Part shown: piece after piece, positions 1-7,732 of the stretch | Numbering within the stretch: the first letter of the stretch is position 1 | Layout: each line of letters begins with the position of its first letter | From: an uncultured Verrucomicrobia subdivision 3 bacterium | Lineage (GTDB): Bacteria > Verrucomicrobiota > Verrucomicrobiia > Limisphaerales > UBA11358 | Direction of reading: 5' to 3' | Length of the DNA stretch: 54,133 nt | Assembly (NCBI GenBank): GCA_903944085.1 | Contig: CAJAQO010000279.1 | Location: 1-54,133, forward strand | The notes under the pieces: model-generated | What the model saw: only the letters and a program-made list of their open reading frames with translations | Told to the model about the DNA's origin: nothing | Databases searched by the model: none | Position numbers and translations under genes: made by a program

Positions 1-147
1 GTCACGCCAACGGGCTTGGAGGTCACGCCAACGGGCTTGGAGGTCACGCCAACGGGCTTGGAGGTCACGCCAACGGGCTTGGAGGTCACGCCAACGGGCT
101 TGGAAGTCACGCCAACGGGCTTGGAAGTCGCACCAACGCCGTTGCTA
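1..147. repeat. 21-bp tandem repeat array 1 (7 units, cut by window start)
   Basis: Seven head-to-tail units of exactly 21 bp start at 1, 22, 43, 64, 85, 106 and 127. The first four are identical, units 5 and 6 change only their last base, and unit 7 is diverged. Each carries the core CCAACGGGCTTGG, whose outer CCAA and TTGG can pair. One forward frame stays open through the array as a seven-residue repeat (V-T-P-T-G-L-E) and ends at TGA 148-150, so it could be the tail of a gene entering from the left. I favour a non-coding array, because three other 21-bp-phased arrays in the window precede or lack genes in the same way. The left end lies outside the window. Confidence 0.95.
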
Positions 148-167
148 TGACTTCCAAGCCCGTTGGC
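111..167. repeat. Perfect 19-bp hairpin at the end of array 1
   Basis: Bases 111-129 and 149-167 are perfect reverse complements of each other, with a 19-base loop. The left arm is made of array units 6 and 7, and the right arm is an inverted copy of the same unit, so the array ends by folding back on itself. No T-run follows, so a simple intrinsic terminator is unlikely. Confidence 0.9.
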
Positions 168-461
168 TTCGATAATCACCCCGTCGTAGGGCATGCCACG
201 CCATGCGCGCCAGACACCAATCCCGATGCGCCGGCTACCAAGGGCATTGCCTCCCCTGCCCGGCCTGAAATCACCCTTTTTTGTCTCGTCAATGACAATA
301 TATGTATTAGCTGTGAAAGATATTTTTCTTGCAGCGTGAGACTGGATTATGTAGTATCGAAGTCGAAGGCTGGGTCCAGCCATTCGGGGCAAACCGCAGG
401 CTTGCGCGAGCGGAGGATCGGACAGCCTCTAATCATACTATCGAAATACAAAACGAACGTT
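168..461. other. Spacer between array 1 and the FN3-like gene
   Basis: This stretch holds no convincing gene. Up to about 260 the sequence can be cut into 21-22 base pieces that vaguely resemble the array (CC-rich starts, GGC ends), suggesting worn-out units. From about 275 to 355 it turns AT-rich, a plausible promoter region, though no clear -35/-10 pair stands out. A small hairpin (GGCTGG-GT-CCAGCC) lies at 368-381. Confidence 0.5.
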
Positions 462-1358
462 ATGAAAGCAGAAGTCCAATTCATCATTGACCGGGCCAAG
501 GCGACCGATGCCGTCGCCGCCGCCATTCTGGCGGACTGGGAATGGCCCGAAGAAACCACCACCCAAATGCAGACCGAGACCAAGGCGCTGGAGGACCAGG
601 CCGATGTCTCCGACATCAAGGACACCGCCCTGACCAACGCCATCGCTCAGAAAAACCTGGCCTTCGACAACTATCATCAGACCACCGTCGCCCTGCTGGG
701 CATGACCCGGACGCATTACCGCAAGAACCCCGCCGCGACGGCGACGCTGAAAAACCTCCATGCCAAGGGCCAAAGCGACCAGGATATTCTGGATGAAGGC
801 GCCAAATTGGCCAAGGTCTGGGCGGAACTGGACACGACCTATGTGCCGGATGAAGGCTGGACGTTGACCGCGTTTGAAGCCGCCGGCACCGACTGCGGCA
901 CCAAAGCTGAAGCGGTGACCACGGCCGATGTGGCCTGGAGCACTGAATCCGCCAAGACCGATGCGATGGCCGCGCAGGTCAATGATGCCCGGATTGCCTG
1001 GTATGCCGATGCCACCAAGAAGTTCGGCCCGGACACGGAGCATGGCAAAACGATCCGCCAGGAAGTGCCCACCACCAGCCAGACCGTGCAACCGCCGGAC
1101 CCGCCGGTGGTCAAGGAGGCCCAGGCTTTGGGCGGCGGCAAGGTGCATATTGATTTTGCGCCGCCGGCTTCCGGCTACATTCAAATCTGGCATCAGGGGC
1201 CGGGCGACCCGGCGTTCACCGTGCTGGTGGACAAACTGACGACGGTGTATTTCGAGCAAAGCGGTTTCACGCCCGGCGCGCACAGTTTCAAGTTCGTCGG
1301 CATCAATACCGGCGGCTCCAGCGACGCCACCGCGCCCATCGTGGTCCAGGTGACGTGA
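462..1358 (+). CDS. Array-associated helical protein with FN3-like C-terminus
   Basis: A 298-residue protein of unknown function. Residues 1-205 are rich in Ala, Lys, Glu and Asp with few hydrophobic runs and read as mostly alpha-helical. After a proline-rich linker (QPPDPPVV, about 210) comes an FN3-like beta domain ending G-x-HSFKFVGIN, then a DATAPIVVQVT tail. There is no signal peptide or membrane segment, which is unusual for FN3 proteins. ATG 462 is chosen because the upstream open frame runs through array-like and AT-rich DNA with implausible composition. There is no clear Shine-Dalgarno, as with the other two array-associated genes. It sits downstream of array 1 on the same strand. 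A decayed copy of its 3' end lies at 4722-4802. The FN3 assignment is by pattern only. Confidence 0.75.
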   Translation: MKAEVQFIIDRAKATDAVAAAILADWEWPEETTTQMQTETKALEDQADVSDIKDTALTNAIAQKNLAFDNYHQTTVALLGMTRTHYRKNPAATATLKNLHAKGQSDQDILDEGAKLAKVWAELDTTYVPDEGWTLTAFEAAGTDCGTKAEAVTTADVAWSTESAKTDAMAAQVNDARIAWYADATKKFGPDTEHGKTIRQEVPTTSQTVQPPDPPVVKEAQALGGGKVHIDFAPPASGYIQIWHQGPGDPAFTVLVDKLTTVYFEQSGFTPGAHSFKFVGINTGGSSDATAPIVVQVT

Positions 1359-1428
1359 GCGGCGGGCCGGATGGAAAGGGCCAATAGACAACTGGGCGAA
1401 GGGGGAAGACCCAAGCCCTTGATAATAG

Positions 1429-1448
1429 CCCAGCCATTCATGGCTGGG
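1429..1448. repeat. REP-like palindrome, inverted orientation
   Basis: CCCAGCCAT-TC-ATGGCTGGG is a 9-bp stem with a 2-base loop. It is preceded by GATAATAG, the reverse complement of the CTATTATC that follows the palindrome in the repeats at 1473 and 3194. It is therefore an inverted, diverged relative of that element. It lies between the FN3-like gene and the RCC1 gene. Confidence 0.7.
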
Positions 1449-1472
1449 TGGTTGCAGCCGGCTGAAATAAAA

Positions 1473-1639
1473 GTCCCGGCGGGACGAAAGAAAGCATCTG
1501 CCGTCCCTGCCGGGACTTGAATGTTTGTGGCGACGAATCCCAGCGCTAAAGCGCTGGGCTATTATCGCCAGACACCAACGCGCGAGGGCGTGAACCAAAA
1601 TAAATTTGACGGTGACGGGAAAAAATGAACCAATGGAAG
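1473..1639 (+). repeat. 168-bp direct repeat, copy 1, with REP-like palindromes
   Basis: Nearly identical to 3194-3361, with only a handful of differences. It contains three dyads: GTCCCGGCGGGAC at its start, GTCCC-TGCC-GGGAC near 1503-1516, and CCCAGCGCTAAAGCGCTGGG at 1539-1558. It ends in CCAATGGAAG, five bases before the GTG start of the RCC1 gene, so it supplies the leader and probably the ribosome-binding site (GGAAG). Copy 2 sits upstream of the FG-GAP gene in the same way. Confidence 0.92.
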
Positions 1640-1643
1640 CAAT

Positions 1644-3101
1644 GTGAAGATCAAAATAAAATGGAACCCGAAGGGGATTTGGCTGCTCGGGATCGTGCTG
1701 TTACTGCTGGCGTTTAACAGCAACGCGCAACCCGTGACCCAGATTGCCGCCGGTTATCAACATACGCTCTTCTTGAAGGGCGATGGCAGTTTGTGGGCCA
1801 TGGGAAACAACAATCATGGCCAGTTGGGGGACGGCACTGCTAACTTAGTGAGCAGTTGGCCTGAAATGATCCTGGCCAGCAACGTCACCGCCATCGCCGC
1901 AGGGATTGATCACAGCTTGTTTTTGAAAAGGGACGGCAGCTTGTGGGGCATGGGTGGCAACTACTATGGCCAACTGGGGGACGGGACGACTGATGACATT
2001 AACCATCCCGAAATGATTGTCCCCAGTAATGTCAAAGCCATTGCCGTTGGCAAAGGTGCTAACGACTATCCTTTCAGCCTGTTTCTGAAGACCGATGGCA
2101 GCCTTTGGGCGATGGGCAATCAAGCCTATGGCCAATTGGGGGACGGAGTTGACCTCACCAACTTCTCCGACCAATACGTCAATGTCCCCGAACAGATCGT
2201 GCCGAGTGGTGTGGCTGCGATTGCTGTCGGAAACGATCACGCTTTGTTTCTCAAGAGCGACGGCAGTTTGTGGGCGATGGGTGATAACAGCTACGGTCAG
2301 TTGGGTGATGGTTCCACTGATGGCGACAACTATTGGACCAACCAGCCCGAGCAGATCGTGGCGAGTGGTGTCGCCGCCATTGCCGCCGGCCCGCATTGCA
2401 GTTTGTTCCTTAAAAGCGACGGCAGCCTATGGGCCATGGGCGACAATGCCAATGGGCAATTGGGCAACGGGGTTGTGGTGACCAATGGACTCGACCGATA
2501 CATCAATGTTCCCGAACAGATTTTAACCAATGGCGTCAAGGCTATTGCCGCGGATATTGTGGACACCCTGTTACTCAAAAGTGACGGTAATTTGTGGGCC
2601 TTGGGCGAAAATTCTATTGGCCAGTTGGGTTCCTATCCGTTCCATATCGGCAACGGCGGTCCATCCGCAACCAACGTCCCCCAGCAGATCGTTTCTGGCG
2701 TCATCACGACGATTGCAGCGGGATACCAGACGACCTTTTTCATCAAAAGCGATGGCAGTTTGTGGGGTGTTGGCGACTGCACTTATGGCCAATTGGGATT
2801 GGGCCTAATTCCGTATCGTCAAGGCTGGGGGCTCGAATTTTATTATCCTGTCAGGATTGTGACAGGGCCTCCGGGTTTCAATCTGATCTCCGGCCAACTT
2901 ATGATGGATGGTGAAATTATACAATTGTCCTTTGTCGGCATCGCTGGGGAGAATTATGTGTTGGATCGTTCGTTTAGCTTGTCACCGCCCAACTGGATCG
3001 CACAGGCCACCAATGCCGCTGATTCCTTCGGGGCTCTGGTCTTCACGAATAAGCCCAACCCGGCCACGAATAATTTTTGGCGCGTTCGCTCCATGCCATA
3101 A
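1644..3101 (+). CDS. Secreted RCC1-repeat (seven-bladed propeller) protein
   Basis: A 485-residue protein with an N-terminal signal peptide (hydrophobic run at residues 12-24, cleavage likely after SNAQ). Seven RCC1-type blades follow, each with the signature S-L-W-A-M-G-x-N-x-x-G-Q-L-G-D-G and an IAAG...LFLK strand. Seven copies match the canonical RCC1 propeller. The last 80 residues form a small beta domain (YVLDRSFSLSPPNW...FWRVRSMP), the C-terminal module typical of secreted proteins in this bacterial group. The start is GTG 1644; in-frame ATGs are absent nearby and GGAAG lies four bases upstream. The product probably acts outside the cytoplasm in protein or carbohydrate binding; the ligand is unknown. 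Confidence 0.88.
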   Translation: MKIKIKWNPKGIWLLGIVLLLLAFNSNAQPVTQIAAGYQHTLFLKGDGSLWAMGNNNHGQLGDGTANLVSSWPEMILASNVTAIAAGIDHSLFLKRDGSLWGMGGNYYGQLGDGTTDDINHPEMIVPSNVKAIAVGKGANDYPFSLFLKTDGSLWAMGNQAYGQLGDGVDLTNFSDQYVNVPEQIVPSGVAAIAVGNDHALFLKSDGSLWAMGDNSYGQLGDGSTDGDNYWTNQPEQIVASGVAAIAAGPHCSLFLKSDGSLWAMGDNANGQLGNGVVVTNGLDRYINVPEQILTNGVKAIAADIVDTLLLKSDGNLWALGENSIGQLGSYPFHIGNGGPSATNVPQQIVSGVITTIAAGYQTTFFIKSDGSLWGVGDCTYGQLGLGLIPYRQGWGLEFYYPVRIVTGPPGFNLISGQLMMDGEIIQLSFVGIAGENYVLDRSFSLSPPNWIAQATNAADSFGALVFTNKPNPATNNFWRVRSMP

Positions 3102-3193
3102 GGCAGGACGGTCGGCGAAATCGGCATGGCCATTTCTGATGGGGCACCTCTCGGGCTGCGGACTGGGACTAAGCGTTTTCCGGCAGATTAGGC

Positions 3194-3361
3194 TGTCCCG
3201 GCGGGACGAAAGAAAGCGTCTGCCGTCCCTGCCGGGACTTGAATGTTTGTGGCGACGAATCCCAGCGCTAAAGCGCTGGGCTATTATCGCCAGACACCAG
3301 CGCGCGAGGGCGTGAACCAAAATAAATTTGACGGTGACGGGGAAAATTGAACCAATGGAAG
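3194..3361 (+). repeat. 168-bp direct repeat, copy 2
   Basis: Second copy of the element at 1473-1639, with the palindrome CCCAGCGCTAAAGCGCTGGG at 3261-3280 and the same ending CCAATGGAAG. It lies ten bases upstream of the ATG of the FG-GAP gene, so both neighbouring secreted repeat proteins carry the same leader DNA. This points to a recent duplication or to recombination between the two loci. Confidence 0.92.
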
Positions 3362-3371
3362 AAATCGGAAT

Positions 3372-4709
3372 ATGAAAACATACCTTATGAACTATCTGGT
3401 CGCGGGATTGGGACTGTTGGCTTTGAACTTATCGCTGCGCGCCCAAAACTTCGCGCTCTCCTCCACGCCAGGGGTGGGCAAGAATCCGGTTTCGGTTGTG
3501 GCGGCGGACGTCAACGGCGACGGCAAGCTGGATTTGATCTGTGCCAACTATAATGGCAGCACGATCACGGTGCTCACCAATGACGGCACTGGCGTGATGG
3601 TTTCGAATGTTTCCTATGTCACGCCGGGAAATCCTTCCCTGGTTGTGGCGGCGGATTTAAACGGCGATGGCAAGGTGGATTTGATTGGCTACTCCCCGCC
3701 GAATTTGATGGTGTGGACCAATAATGGCAGTGGCGGATTTACCGTCACCTCGGTCGCGGCAATAACCGTCGGAAGTTTTGCGGGAGTGACGGTGGCGGAT
3801 ATCAATGGCGATGGCCGGCCCGATCTGATCTGTCTCAACACTGCCGGCCGGATTATGATTTTAACCAACGCGGGGAACGGCAGCTTCGCCTTGGCGCCCG
3901 CGCCTCCCAGCACCGTTAACTCCCGGTTCGTCGTGCCGGCCGATGTTAACGGCGACGGACTGCCAGACTTGATTGATATGCCATTGAACGCTTCTTATTT
4001 TAGAGTCCTGACCAATGCCGGGAACGGAACCTTCGCTCTGGCTTACACCAACTCCGCCAACACGAGCTGGCCGGGAGTTATCTCGGCCGCCGATGTGAAT
4101 GGGGATGGCTGGGTGGATTTGATCATCCCCAGTTACAATTCTGGCGCGGGCAAAACGGTGTTGGTGCTGACCAATGATGGGCATGGGTTTTTGAGTTCCA
4201 ACGCGGTTTATGCCGTGGGCACCGGCCCGGTGTCCGTGGTGACGGCGGATGTGACGGGTGACGGCCTGGGGGATTTGCTGATGAAGAACCTCGACGGCAG
4301 TGTCACGGTTTTCACGAACAACGGCAGCGGTTTTGGATCCAATAGCACCTTCAGCGCAGGCTCTTTTGATCCGGGAGCTTTCAACTCGGTCGTGGCAGCG
4401 GATGTCAACGGCGATGGCCGGCTTGATTTGATCACGGCCAACTACAATTCTCCCGGCACGCTGACCATTTGGACCAACACGTCCACGTTCCTGCCGAAAC
4501 TGACGGTCAGGCGTGCAGGCAACAAGGTTGTCACTTCGTGGCCATCGCAATGGACCGGCTGGGCGGGCTGGAGCTTGGCGCAGAACACCGACTTGCACAC
4601 CGCCAATTGGACTGCATTCAACGGAACGATTGGCGATGACGGCAGCACCAAGAGCGTTACCAACTCACTGGCATCGGGGAATTTGTTTTACCGCCTAGCG
4701 CATCCATAG
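3372..4709 (+). CDS. Secreted FG-GAP/VCBS repeat protein
   Basis: A 445-residue protein with a signal peptide (residues 1-25, ending LSLRAQ). Seven repeats each carry a calcium-loop motif of the form A-D-V-N-G-D-G-x-x-D-L-I, spaced 45-55 residues apart, as in FG-GAP/VCBS beta-propellers. The sixth has D-V-T-G-D-G instead. The last 70 residues are the small C-terminal beta domain seen in neighbours (WSLAQNTDL...LFYRLAHP). It is probably an extracellular calcium-binding adhesion or recognition protein. ATG 3372 follows GGAAG at 3357-3361. Its upstream DNA is duplicated from the RCC1 gene, suggesting shared expression control. No partner enzyme is adjacent. Confidence 0.88.
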   Translation: MKTYLMNYLVAGLGLLALNLSLRAQNFALSSTPGVGKNPVSVVAADVNGDGKLDLICANYNGSTITVLTNDGTGVMVSNVSYVTPGNPSLVVAADLNGDGKVDLIGYSPPNLMVWTNNGSGGFTVTSVAAITVGSFAGVTVADINGDGRPDLICLNTAGRIMILTNAGNGSFALAPAPPSTVNSRFVVPADVNGDGLPDLIDMPLNASYFRVLTNAGNGTFALAYTNSANTSWPGVISAADVNGDGWVDLIIPSYNSGAGKTVLVLTNDGHGFLSSNAVYAVGTGPVSVVTADVTGDGLGDLLMKNLDGSVTVFTNNGSGFGSNSTFSAGSFDPGAFNSVVAADVNGDGRLDLITANYNSPGTLTIWTNTSTFLPKLTVRRAGNKVVTSWPSQWTGWAGWSLAQNTDLHTANWTAFNGTIGDDGSTKSVTNSLASGNLFYRLAHP

Positions 4710-4721
4710 TGCCAGCGCGGC

Positions 4722-4802
4722 GGCCAACATTCAAAGATCGTCGGCATCAATTCCAGAGGTGCCGGCGATGCCAGCGCGCCCATTATGATTCGGGTGACGT
4801 GA
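4722..4802 (+). pseudogene. Relic of an FN3-like array-associated gene (3' end only)
   Basis: Twenty-six codons and a TGA stop read G-Q-H-S-K-I-V-G-I-N-S-R-G-A-G-D-A-S-A-P-I-M-I-R-V-T. The C-terminus of the protein at 462-1358 is G-A-H-S-F-K-F-V-G-I-N-T-G-G-S-S-D-A-T-A-P-I-V-V-Q-V-T, so the two match at most positions, including the GTGACGTGA ending. Nothing upstream continues the similarity because the FG-GAP gene ends at 4709. It is therefore the stump of a second copy, with the RCC1 and FG-GAP genes lying between the two ends. Confidence 0.8.
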
Positions 4803-4845
4803 AATCCCAAGCCGTAGCCGCCGCCGGGAAGAGGTGCTTGGCGGC

Positions 4846-4925
4846 ATTTACAATTTGCGATTAACGATTTACGAGTCGCCAGTCCTGTCAATGGGTGCGT
4901 AAATCGTATATCGCAAATCGTAAAT
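4846..4925. repeat. 28-bp inverted repeat between convergent genes
   Basis: Arms 4846-4873 and 4898-4925 pair over 28 bases with two or three mismatches (ATTTAC-AATTTGCGATT... against its complement), with a 24-base loop. It sits between the FG-GAP gene and relic (plus) and the oxidoreductase gene (minus), where a bidirectional terminator or a mobile palindromic element would fit. No flanking T-run decides between these. Confidence 0.75.
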
Positions 4926-4933
4926 ACCGAGCG

Positions 4934-7093
4934 TCAGGCCGCCAGCCGGACGGGCAGCGCGCGGATACTCTTGCCCGTCGCGTGAAACACCGCGTTGGCG
5001 ATGGCGGGCGCGATGACGATGATGGGCGTTTCGCCGGCACCGGCGGAGGGCTGGTCGGGCCGGTCCAGCAGATGGATGTCCAGCTCCGGCACGTCGTCGA
5101 AGCGCGGCACGGGATATTTGCGGAAGGACGTGGTGGTGATCCGGCCGTTCTCGAATTTGACTTCCTCGCGCAAGGCCGCGCCAAGGCCCATGACGATGGC
5201 GCCTTGAACCTGTGACAGCAGGTTCGCCGGATTCAAAATCTTGCCGCACTCAAACGCCTGGCAGACGCGGCTGACTTTGAATTTGTTTTCCTTCCGGTCA
5301 ATTTGAATTTCCACGCACGCGGCGACGAATGAACCTTTTTCCATTCCGCACGCGAGGCCGATGCCGGTGTCCGCCTGCTTGTCCTTGATGCGCGTGGTCC
5401 AGTCGAACTCGTGCGCGGCCTTTTCCAGCACGGCGCGCAGGCGGTCGTTTTCCAAGTGCGCGAGCCGGAACGCCAATGGGTCGGCACCCGCGACGGCGGC
5501 GACTTCATCCATGAAAACTTCGCGCGCAAAATTGTTCGCCGTGGACGCCAGCGCACGATAGGAGCCGTGCCGCAGCGGCGGTTTGGACGCGACGGAGTGG
5601 CAGTTCTTTTTGCCGACGGCGTAAGGCGTTTCCACACCTTGCGCGCCAGAATTAATGTTGATGAAATGCCAAGTTGCAATTCTCCCCGCCGCGTCGAGAC
5701 TGGCCTCGGCCTGGATGACCGCCGCCGGGCGAAAATAAGCCCAAGTGAATTCCTCCGCGCGCGACCAGCGCAACGAGACCGGTTTGCCGGCGGCCTGGGC
5801 CAGCCGCGCGGCTTCCACCGCACATTCGCCGGTATGTTTGCCGCCAAAGCCGCCGCCGAAATCGGGAATGACGACGCGCACATTTTCCGGGGCGAGATGA
5901 AACGCGCGCACCAGTTCGCCGCGCACGGCAAAGGGGTTTTGCGAGCCGGTCCAGACGGTTAATTTACCGTCAGTCCATTCGGCCACCGCCGCGCGCGGTT
6001 CGAGCGGCGCGTGTTGAATGTATGGCACATGATAAGTCTGGCGCACGGTTTTCGCGCCGGTCAGTTCGCGCGCAAAGGGATTCACCGGCGCGCCGCCGTC
6101 CGCATTTTTTTCGAGATAGTCAAAAAGTTCGGCGCTCGAGGGCTGCGGCAAGGTCGCCCATTTTGCGGTCTCGGAAATTTTATCCAACGCGGCTTCCGCC
6201 AAGGCGGAATTCGGCGCGGCCACGCCGACAAACTGATCATCCTGGACCACGACGACGTTGTTCAAGGCTTTCGCCGGAGCCAGTTCAATGGAAATCAGTT
6301 TTGCGCCGAACGAAGGCGCGCGCAGGATTTTTCCGTAAAGCATTCCCGGCCGCGCAATGTCCGACGGATATTTGTGTGCGCCGGTCACAATGTCGCGGGC
6401 GTTGGGCCGCAGCACCGGCGTGCCGAGCAGTTTCCATTCTTTCACCGGCGTGAGTTCGACGTCTGCCGGAATGGCCTGCGCCAGCAGTTTCGCAACCTCC
6501 TCGCTCTTGGCGAGATCGGTGTAGGTGAGCGATTGCTTGCCCGTCGCGTCAAAAACTTTGCCATCGCGCATGACCACGGTTTGGCGTTCGACTTTCCATT
6601 GTTGTGCGGCGAATTCAGCCAGCAAATTCCGCGCGGCGGCAGCGCCCTGGCGCACGGCCGGAACCGTGCGCGGCGTGGTCATGCTGCCGAAAGTGCCGCC
6701 GTCGTCCGGCACGGTTCCGGTGTCGGCCATCAGCATTTGCACCGCGGCCAGCGGCACGCCGAGTTCTTCCGCCGCCGCCTGCGACAATTCCGCGCGGGCG
6801 CCCTGCCCGCCTTCAACTTTGCCCGTCAACACGGTGATCGTGCCGTCCTGGCCAAGATGGATGCGCGCGCCGAGCATTCGCGCGCCACCACCACCGAAAC
6901 CACCGCCGCGACGGCGTCCACCTTCTTCTTGCGAGATTGCGGGCAGCGTGACCGCGATGAGCAGCCCCGCGCCGAGCACTTTCACAAACGACCGGCGGCT
7001 GACGCCGAAATCATAATCCACGCGCGCAACCACTTCGTCGTAATTGTCAGCGGCCAAATCTGCCGGCAAACTGTCTGGCGAATTTGTTTTCAC
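4934..7093 (-). CDS. Molybdenum hydroxylase large subunit (IorB-like)
   Basis: A 719-residue xanthine-oxidase-family molybdopterin subunit, closest in layout to the isoquinoline 1-oxidoreductase beta type. It starts with a Tat-type signal, SRRSFVKVLGAG at about 33-44 followed by a hydrophobic run, so it is likely exported folded to the periplasm. Recognisable cofactor motifs are GGTFGSMTTPRT, FGGGFGGK and the late GAGETP loop holding the catalytic glutamate. A Gly-Arg-rich stretch (GGRRRGGGFGGGG) follows the signal. The 4-base overlap with the upstream [2Fe-2S] gene shows they are co-translated and form one enzyme that hydroxylates an aldehyde or N-heterocycle. The substrate cannot be told, and no cytochrome partner gene is adjacent. 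Confidence 0.9.
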   Translation of the reverse strand: MKTNSPDSLPADLAADNYDEVVARVDYDFGVSRRSFVKVLGAGLLIAVTLPAISQEEGGRRRGGGFGGGGARMLGARIHLGQDGTITVLTGKVEGGQGARAELSQAAAEELGVPLAAVQMLMADTGTVPDDGGTFGSMTTPRTVPAVRQGAAAARNLLAEFAAQQWKVERQTVVMRDGKVFDATGKQSLTYTDLAKSEEVAKLLAQAIPADVELTPVKEWKLLGTPVLRPNARDIVTGAHKYPSDIARPGMLYGKILRAPSFGAKLISIELAPAKALNNVVVVQDDQFVGVAAPNSALAEAALDKISETAKWATLPQPSSAELFDYLEKNADGGAPVNPFARELTGAKTVRQTYHVPYIQHAPLEPRAAVAEWTDGKLTVWTGSQNPFAVRGELVRAFHLAPENVRVVIPDFGGGFGGKHTGECAVEAARLAQAAGKPVSLRWSRAEEFTWAYFRPAAVIQAEASLDAAGRIATWHFININSGAQGVETPYAVGKKNCHSVASKPPLRHGSYRALASTANNFAREVFMDEVAAVAGADPLAFRLAHLENDRLRAVLEKAAHEFDWTTRIKDKQADTGIGLACGMEKGSFVAACVEIQIDRKENKFKVSRVCQAFECGKILNPANLLSQVQGAIVMGLGAALREEVKFENGRITTTSFRKYPVPRFDDVPELDIHLLDRPDQPSAGAGETPIIVIAPAIANAVFHATGKSIRALPVRLAA

Positions 7094-7569
7094 GCGTGTG
7101 CCTTTCCATTTTGCGCCACGGCGCGGTGGATGCCTTTTTCATACTTGGCATAGCTGCCGCAGCGGCAAAGATGCTTTTGCAGCTGCGAAATGATTTCCGC
7201 ACCGGAGACATGCGGATTCTTTTTTAAAATCCCCGCCACGCCCATGATCATGCCGGCCGTGCAGTAGCCGCATTGGAACGCGCCCTCCGCCAGAAACGCC
7301 GCCTGCACCGGATGCAGCTTGTCGCCCTCAGCCAGGCCTTCGATGGTCACGACCGCCTGCTGGTCCACGTCGCCAATGGCGGTGAGACACGAAGCCACGC
7401 TCTCGCCGTTGAGCAGCACCGTGCAGGCCCGGCATTGGCCCTCGCCGCAGCCGAATTTGGTTCCCGTCAACTGCAAATCCTCGCGCAGCACTTCGAGCAA
7501 GGAGCGGCTGGGGTCGGTGGTGACCGTGCGGATTTTCCCGTTCACGGTGAAATTAATCGGTGTGTCCAT
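7090..7569 (-). CDS. [2Fe-2S] subunit of the molybdenum hydroxylase (IorA-like)
   Basis: A 159-residue small subunit carrying two iron-sulfur clusters. The N-terminal plant-ferredoxin-like part has the cysteine motif CGEGQCRACTVLLNG. The C-terminal part has CGYCTAGMIMG and HLCRCGSY for the second cluster. Length and motif order match IorA/CoxS-type proteins. It passes electrons from the molybdenum subunit encoded immediately downstream, whose start overlaps this stop by 4 bases. ATG 7569 starts directly with MDTPINFTVNGK, the usual family beginning. It has no signal of its own and would be exported with the Tat-targeted large subunit. Confidence 0.93.
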   Translation of the reverse strand: MDTPINFTVNGKIRTVTTDPSRSLLEVLREDLQLTGTKFGCGEGQCRACTVLLNGESVASCLTAIGDVDQQAVVTIEGLAEGDKLHPVQAAFLAEGAFQCGYCTAGMIMGVAGILKKNPHVSGAEIISQLQKHLCRCGSYAKYEKGIHRAVAQNGKAHA

Positions 7570-7732
7570 AAACCATGCGATAACATTGTTGGTCTGGCTT
7601 GATCAAAATGGACCCGAATGCGGCCGGGTCAACAAAAATTCAATGTCGGTTGCCGCAAGGCGACTTGAATCGAGACGTGGTCAGGCGCGTGGTCCCGGCG
7701 CATCCGCAAAATTTATTGAAACGAAACCATGC

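Noticed and set aside
147-461. N-terminal extension of the FN3-like gene starting inside array 1
   Set aside because: The first 105 codons run through array end and AT-rich spacer, with composition unlike the rest of the protein.
438-1598. Long minus-strand open frame opposite the FN3-like gene
   Set aside because: It is antisense to a better gene, and its start comes from the repeated REP-like element, which yields the same residues again at 2982-3320.
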